Positions 5,673 to 8,897 of a DNA stretch of 8,897 nucleotides are shown here, piece after piece. Position 1 is the stretch's first letter; each line of letters opens with the position of its first letter. Source of the stretch: Acidobacteriaceae bacterium. Its GTDB lineage: Bacteria > Acidobacteriota > Terriglobia > Terriglobales > Acidobacteriaceae. The translations under genes were made by a program, and so were the position numbers. The stretch lies in the NCBI GenBank assembly GCA_030838305.1, contig JAUTWY010000357.1, positions 1 to 8,897 on the forward strand, in the 5' to 3' direction. The notes below the pieces were generated by a model that was not told the origin of the DNA, ran no database searches, and saw only the letters and a list, made by a program, of their open reading frames with translations.

Positions 5673-5698
5673 GCTGTTGCACAACTGCTGTTGCACAA
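5673..5698 (-). promoter_or_regulatory. Tandem 12-bp repeat, candidate activator site
   Basis: GCTGTTGCACAA occurs twice on the plus strand (5673-5684 and 5687-5698), 14 bp apart. Each copy contains the half-symmetric core TTGCACAA (TTG-NN-CAA palindrome). Relative to the predicted start at 5634 the copies cover about -39 to -50 and -53 to -64, a position typical of activator sites next to a -35 box. A 7-bp inverted repeat (TTCTGTA at 5661-5667, TACAGAA at 5702-5708) encloses the pair. Confidence 0.4.
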
Positions 5699-5700
5699 GC

Positions 5701-6465
5701 CTACAGAATACCGACGGTGGGCAGGATCTGTAGCGTTTCAACCGTGGCGTTCGGCGGCAGCAGGATCGCGTTCACTACTGCGGTGGCGACCGTGCTGGGC
5801 GACATCATCTTTTTGCGCGGTGCTTCCGGCCAGAACGTGTTCCAGATACCGGTGTCAGTAGCCCCGGGTAAGAGAGCGATCACGCGAATTCCCTTCGGAG
5901 CAAGTTCTTCCCGGAGCGTGTTGCTGAAGCCGAGCGCGCCATGCTTTGAGGCGGCGTAGGCAGCCGATCCCGCAAACACGCGGTTCGCCACGATGGAAAG
6001 ATTATTCACGATGGTGCCGCCCCGCTTCATGAGGGCGAGCGCGGCTTGGGTCATCAGAAACATGCCCGTGAGGTTCGTGTCGATTACGTCTTTCCAGAGC
6101 GGCAGCGGCAGTTTGTCGATTGTGAAATTAGTGTGGGCGATGCCGGCATTGTTGACGAGAATGTCGAGACGCTTAAATTGGCGGCGGATGGAGCGGAAGA
6201 GATCGTCGATCGACTGCGGGTCGCGCACGTCGCAAGCCTGGGAGAGGATTTTGACTTTTGCCGAAGCTAGACCCTTACTGACCCTGTGAAGAGCCTGTTC
6301 GTCGCGTCCGGCAAGCATCAAATTGCAGCCTTCGGCAGCTAGGGCGGAGGCGATGGCCAGTCCGATCCCGCGAGTGGCGCCTGTAACCAGCGCAACAAGC
6401 CCGCTCAAGGGCGGGCGCGCTTTGGATGAAGCCTCTAATGCTTTACTTGAAGTAGATCGCTGCAA
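5701..6465 (-). CDS. Short-chain dehydrogenase/reductase (classical SDR, NADPH-type)
   Basis: The 254-residue protein is a classical SDR. It shows the cofactor loop TGATRGIG (28-35), NNAG (105-108), the tetrad Asn131, Ser157, Tyr170, Lys174 (YAASK) and the PGATDTGIW segment (200-208). Arg54 after strand beta-2 (LAGRDE), with no acidic residue there, suggests NADP(H). Nearest style is 3-oxoacyl-ACP reductase/FabG-like, but the substrate is open. With two PTPS genes and folE nearby, a sepiapterin-reductase-like role is possible but speculative. The start is TTG at 6465: an in-frame TAA lies 11 codons upstream, no ATG occurs before the cofactor loop, and GAGAGG stands 9 nt before the TTG. A later TTG at codon 20 is the alternative. 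The gene is divergent from the secreted-protein gene across about 150 bp. TAAGAT at about 6492-6497 (minus) could be a -10 box, but I see no good -35. Confidence 0.9.
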   Translation of the reverse strand: MQRSTSSKALEASSKARPPLSGLVALVTGATRGIGLAIASALAAEGCNLMLAGRDEQALHRVSKGLASAKVKILSQACDVRDPQSIDDLFRSIRRQFKRLDILVNNAGIAHTNFTIDKLPLPLWKDVIDTNLTGMFLMTQAALALMKRGGTIVNNLSIVANRVFAGSAAYAASKHGALGFSNTLREELAPKGIRVIALLPGATDTGIWNTFWPEAPRKKMMSPSTVATAVVNAILLPPNATVETLQILPTVGIL

Positions 6466-6615
6466 GATGGTCGCCCTCTCGATTCGTGGAGCATCTTACC
6501 GCATCCGCTGTGGACTCGGTGGCAGGTGGTGAATTCTCAGTTGACTTCGCGTGCCAACTTCTACCATTCTGTTCCCACGAATCCAGCTCGCCATCCCTGC
6601 TTTGAACGGTCGGTG

Positions 6616-7350
6616 ATGGAGCGCTTTCCATCAATTCGCGGGGGGAGAGCGATCCTTCTGGTTGCGTTGGCCCTCCTCGTCGTGGATATGGTTCGCGCCG
6701 ATGGGCCATGGATCGAGAAGCCCTACGGCGAGTGGGATCGAGGCGATGTGCGGCGAGTCCTGTTTGATTCGCCGTGGGTCCGGCATTTTACGCGGACCAC
6801 CCGAGCCTTGGAGTTCGAGGTTCCCGACCAAGGTCCGGCTGGCATGGAATTGCGCGATTACCATGCCAAAGAGTCGAAAGAAAATGGAGCCGAGACCACG
6901 GTATTTTATGTGCGTTGGGTTTCGTCGCGAACCGTGCGCCGGGCTTGGGCGCGCAGACTGGCCGTGGCCAAGAAGCCTCTAGCGGCGTCAGCGGAAACCG
7001 GTGTGCCGCAGGCGGTTGATGAAGCTGAGATGCAGGATCTCGAGATCGCAGTGGTTGGCCGGGACATGTCAGGTTTCGAAAACGTTCGGGAGGCTGTTCT
7101 GCGAGCGAAGTGCTTTCTTTCCGTCAGCGCGAAGCCAAGGGTCCTGGCCACGCGAGTCGATCTGGCGCGGTCAATCGATGGCAAATTGCGAGCGCTGCTG
7201 TTTCACTTCCCGAGAACAACGGCAACTGGTGAACCGATCGTTTCCACCCATGACAAGAAGGTGTGGTTCATCGGATACGCAGGAGGTACGGAAATCCGAG
7301 TAGCTTTCAATCCGCAGACGATGGTAGATGGAAAAGGGCTCGACCTGTAG
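6616..7350 (+). CDS. Secreted protein of unknown function
   Basis: This is the only plus-strand gene. From the ATG at 6616 it encodes 244 residues with a clear signal peptide: a basic start (MERFPSIRGGR), a hydrophobic core at about 12-26 (AILLVALALLVVDMV) and V-R-A before residue 29. The frame continues upstream to a GTG at 6526, but the signal peptide fixes the ATG as the likely start. The mature protein opens PWIEKPYGEWDRGDVRRVLFDSPW (31-54), a short Trp-rich block that looks like the conserved core; I recall similar hypothetical proteins in acidobacteria but cannot name a family. The rest is mixed alpha/beta with one cysteine (Cys166) and no catalytic motif I recognise. Codon use and open-frame length support a real gene. 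It converges on folE with a 29-nt gap. A TTGACT at 6541-6546 may be a -35 box, but the -10 is poor. Confidence 0.75.
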   Translation: MERFPSIRGGRAILLVALALLVVDMVRADGPWIEKPYGEWDRGDVRRVLFDSPWVRHFTRTTRALEFEVPDQGPAGMELRDYHAKESKENGAETTVFYVRWVSSRTVRRAWARRLAVAKKPLAASAETGVPQAVDEAEMQDLEIAVVGRDMSGFENVREAVLRAKCFLSVSAKPRVLATRVDLARSIDGKLRALLFHFPRTTATGEPIVSTHDKKVWFIGYAGGTEIRVAFNPQTMVDGKGLDL

Positions 7351-7379
7351 CCACTGTCACGGAAAATTCTTGCGGGCTT

Positions 7380-7979
7380 TTACATGCCGTTAGAACGTTG
7401 CCGGATCAGGGACAAGAACTCTTGCCGCGTTTCCTGTTCGTTGCGGAAGCAACCCAGCATGGAAGAGGTCACAGCGGCGGAATGCTGCTTCTCGACCCCA
7501 CGCATCATCATGCACAAATGCCGCGCTTCAATTACCACGCCTACCCCTTGCGGCTCGATTACTTTCTGGATGGTCTCAGCGATCTGGGTGGTGAGGCGCT
7601 CCTGAATCTGCAGGCGGCGCGAGAACAGCTCCACCAGCCGCGGGACTTTGCTTAGGCCGATCACTTTCCCGTTCGGGATATAGGCGACGTGTACTTTGCC
7701 GAAGAACGGCAGCATGTGGTGCTCACACAGACTGAACATTTCAACGTCTTTGACAATGACCATCTCGTCGTACGTGACGGTGAACAGCGCGGCTTTGAGC
7801 AAGCTCTCGGGATCTTCGGTGTATCCCCGGGTAAGAAACTGCATCGATTTGCGAACGCGCTCGGGGGTAAGCAATAGACCTTCGCGTTGGGGATCTTCGC
7901 CCAGGCGCACCAGCATCTCCTGAACCAGATCTTCGAAGCTGGCACTGGTGAGAGTGGACGGTTCTGTCGTTGGTTTCAT
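7380..7979 (-). CDS. folE: GTP cyclohydrolase I
   Basis: From the ATG at 7979 the protein has 199 residues, normal for bacterial FolE. The zinc-site motif FSLCEHHMLPF supplies Cys85 and His88; HLCMMMRG supplies catalytic His154 and the second zinc Cys156. Other family blocks are REGLLLTPERV (32-42), GKVIGLSKVPRLVELFSRRLQIQERLT (104-130) and GVGVVIEARH (145-154). Family knowledge: the enzyme converts GTP to 7,8-dihydroneopterin triphosphate and formate, the entry step for folate, biopterin and queuosine. A TTG five codons upstream could also start the frame, but the ATG is the ordinary choice. It follows the second PTPS gene by 49 nt that hold a perfect 8-bp hairpin. The pair PTPS-FolE catalyses consecutive steps. 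The gene converges with the plus-strand secreted-protein gene. Confidence 0.95.
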   Translation of the reverse strand: MKPTTEPSTLTSASFEDLVQEMLVRLGEDPQREGLLLTPERVRKSMQFLTRGYTEDPESLLKAALFTVTYDEMVIVKDVEMFSLCEHHMLPFFGKVHVAYIPNGKVIGLSKVPRLVELFSRRLQIQERLTTQIAETIQKVIEPQGVGVVIEARHLCMMMRGVEKQHSAAVTSSMLGCFRNEQETRQEFLSLIRQRSNGM

Positions 7980-8006
7980 GGTTATATCTGCCAATTTCTA
8001 AGCCCT

Positions 8007-8026
8007 GATTGTTGCAATCAACAATC
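8007..8026 (-). repeat. Intercistronic hairpin between PTPS-B and folE
   Basis: GATTGTTG and CAACAATC form a perfect 8-bp stem with the 4-nt loop CAAT, starting 2 nt after the PTPS-B stop codon. A competing smaller palindrome (TGATTG-TTG-CAATCA, 8006-8020) overlaps it, so two folds are possible. No T-run follows, so it is not a good intrinsic terminator. It may protect or process the mRNA, or serve as a protein-binding site that tunes folE relative to the PTPS genes. Confidence 0.5.
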
Positions 8027-8028
8027 GA

Positions 8029-8433
8029 TTAGCCAGTGTACTCGAACGAATTCATCATGGTCTCTTCCAGCCTTATCCCTTCCAGATGCGCGAAGTGGAA
8101 GCCCCGCTTCACAATTTCATAAATTTGGAGGCAGAGGTTTTCCGTGGTAGGGACCTCCCGCGCGAATTCCGGCAGCATATTCAAATTCTCGTGCCCGTAG
8201 CGTGCGAGAACTTCCCTTTCGATGAAGCCGTCGAGATCGGTGAGATTGCAGACCATCCCTGTTGTTTGGTCAACCTGTCCGCTAACCGTTACTTCGACAG
8301 TGTAGTTATGGCCGTGTCCGAAGGGATTGTTGCACTTGCCGTACGTGTTCTGGTTCTCTTCCGTGGTCATTGCATCGCTATGCAGGCGGTGCGAGGCAGA
8401 GAACAGGTAACGGCGGGAGAGGTGGGCTTTCAT
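8029..8433 (-). CDS. 6-pyruvoyl-tetrahydropterin synthase family protein, copy B (altered triad)
   Basis: From the ATG at 8433 the protein has 134 residues, a complete PTPS/QueD domain. Zinc ligands His15 (FSASH), His40 and His42 (GHGHNY) are present, as are catalytic-type Cys34 (GKCNNP), PTTEN with Glu99 and Glu124 near the end. The C-x5-HGH spacing matches PTPS of biopterin synthesis; E. coli QueD has C-x3-HGH. Family knowledge: rat PTPS uses Cys42, Asp88 and His89. The D-H pair reads Gly80-His81 here (RYGHENLN), so the Asp is lost while Cys and His remain. The protein shares about 40 percent identity with copy A, counted by eye. The open frame extends upstream in another phase of copy A, but similarity starts at this ATG. 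It lies 4 nt after the copy A stop (TGAGGACATG), so the two are co-translated and may form mixed oligomers. Automatic annotation would probably say 6-carboxytetrahydropterin synthase (QueD). Confidence 0.88.
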   Translation of the reverse strand: MKAHLSRRYLFSASHRLHSDAMTTEENQNTYGKCNNPFGHGHNYTVEVTVSGQVDQTTGMVCNLTDLDGFIEREVLARYGHENLNMLPEFAREVPTTENLCLQIYEIVKRGFHFAHLEGIRLEETMMNSFEYTG

Positions 8434-8437
8434 GTCC

Positions 8438-8848
8438 TCACGCTTCTCCGTAAAAATCGACAAATAAATCCGGGGTTTCGTAAACCCGCACCCGGTGCAG
8501 CTTCGCGCGCTCCAGTTTGAAGGCCAGACGTTGCCAGATGGCGATCGCGATGTTTTCCGTGGTCGGAATTTGGTGCAAAAATTCCGGGACCTCTTTATTG
8601 AGAAAGCGATGGTCCATGGCGTCGAGCACTTCGCGGTGCATAACCTCTTTGAGTTGCTTGAGATCAACCACGAAGCCGGAGCGCGGATCGACTTCGCCCT
8701 TCACCGTAACTTCGAGGGTGTAGTTGTGGCCGTGGCCATTGGGGTTATTGCATTTGCCGAAGACGCGGCGATTCTCTTCCGGAGTGAAGTCCGGGTTGTG
8801 ATAGACGTGCGATGCCGAGAATTCAGCTTTGCGCGTGAGATAGACCAT
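8438..8848 (-). CDS. 6-pyruvoyl-tetrahydropterin synthase family protein, copy A
   Basis: The 136-residue protein is a complete PTPS/QueD domain. It has zinc ligands His14 (FSASH), His39 and His41 (GHGHNY), Cys33 (GKCNNP), the intact Asp79-His80 pair (DHRFLN), PTTEN with Glu98 and Glu124 (YET), the pterin-anchoring type position. All catalytic residues known from the family are present, so it should be active. Family knowledge: PTPS turns 7,8-dihydroneopterin triphosphate into 6-pyruvoyl-tetrahydropterin; QueD makes 6-carboxy-tetrahydropterin for queuosine. The C-x5-HGH spacing favours the PTPS branch, but some bacterial enzymes of this form make the QueD product, so the product is not settled. 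AGGA sits about 6 nt before the ATG. It is the first gene of the pterin cluster seen here; its promoter probably lies beyond the window end. Confidence 0.9.
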   Translation of the reverse strand: MVYLTRKAEFSASHVYHNPDFTPEENRRVFGKCNNPNGHGHNYTLEVTVKGEVDPRSGFVVDLKQLKEVMHREVLDAMDHRFLNKEVPEFLHQIPTTENIAIAIWQRLAFKLERAKLHRVRVYETPDLFVDFYGEA

Positions 8849-8897
8849 GCTCTTCCTGGGTTGAGGGATCTGGTTGGTTGGCGGATTTTGCGTCTTG

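Noticed and set aside
5604..5741. N-terminal extension of the DinB-like protein
   Set aside because: It would overlap the SDR gene and hide the signal peptide; GGAGGA and the signal peptide fix the start at 5603.
6529..6557. TTGGCA-17-ATTCAC as a promoter for the SDR gene
   Set aside because: The -10 match is poor and the position is not better than chance.
8434..8667. N-terminal extension of PTPS copy B
   Set aside because: It runs in a different phase through the coding sequence of copy A, which is clearly real, and adds no known domain.
8029..8848. Queuosine (QueD) assignment for both PTPS genes
   Set aside because: The motif is C-x5-HGH, not the C-x3-HGH of E. coli QueD, and no queC/queE/queF is in the window. 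It is kept as an alternative, not as the main call.

Overview
The window reads as a piece of a bacterial chromosome of moderately high GC, most likely from an acidobacterium (class Terriglobia or a relative). That placement is an inference. It rests on dispersed intergenic repeats of the type GTCATCCCGAGCGAAGCGAG, paired TGAA-loop hairpins, and the style of the genes; no rRNA or other marker gene is present. Twelve well-supported protein genes fill the window: eleven on the minus strand and one on the plus strand. I also list one doubtful 58-residue ORF. I see no tRNA, rRNA, CRISPR array, transposase or phage gene. No gap between genes is longer than about 205 bases.

In the direction of minus-strand transcription (right to left), the first block (8848 to 7380) is a pterin cluster. 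It holds two adjacent 6-pyruvoyl-tetrahydropterin synthase (PTPS) paralogues 4 nt apart, an intercistronic hairpin, and folE (GTP cyclohydrolase I). Both PTPS proteins carry a C-x5-HGH motif, as in animal-type PTPS, not the C-x3-HGH of E. coli QueD. The second copy has Gly where the catalytic-triad Asp is expected. A plus-strand gene for a secreted protein of unknown function (6616-7350) converges on folE. Divergent from it is an NADPH-type short-chain dehydrogenase (6465-5701). FolE + PTPS + SDR is the gene set expected for tetrahydrobiopterin synthesis, but assigning the SDR to that pathway is speculative.

The middle block starts with an exported DinB-fold protein (5603-5034). It has a good sigma70-like promoter preceded by a tandem 12-bp repeat at activator distance, and is followed by a likely terminator. 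Then comes xdhC (4831-3968) with its own promoter (TTGACT-18-GATAAT), and mocA (3796-3170). XdhC and MocA both serve maturation of molybdenum hydroxylases: cofactor cytidylation, and cofactor protection or insertion. No Mo enzyme lies in the window. Copies of a dispersed repeat flank mocA on both sides.

The left block (3047-69) is a tight series: a SerB-like HAD phosphatase, an IscU/NifU-type Fe-S scaffold, a cobalamin-type TroA-fold binding protein without signal peptide, a GAF-type free methionine-(R)-sulfoxide reductase, and a MutT-type Nudix hydrolase. Gaps of 39, 9, 15 and 105 nt suggest co-transcription. A common theme of Fe-S/redox housekeeping and repair of oxidised methionine and nucleotides is plausible but inferred. 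Two proteins here depart from textbook residues: the scaffold lacks the third cluster cysteine, and the methionine sulfoxide reductase lacks one resolving cysteine. I find no clearly new multi-gene system. The most interesting points are the asymmetric PTPS pair, the altered Fe-S scaffold beside a cytoplasmic corrinoid-binding-type protein, and the regulatory architecture upstream of dinB.
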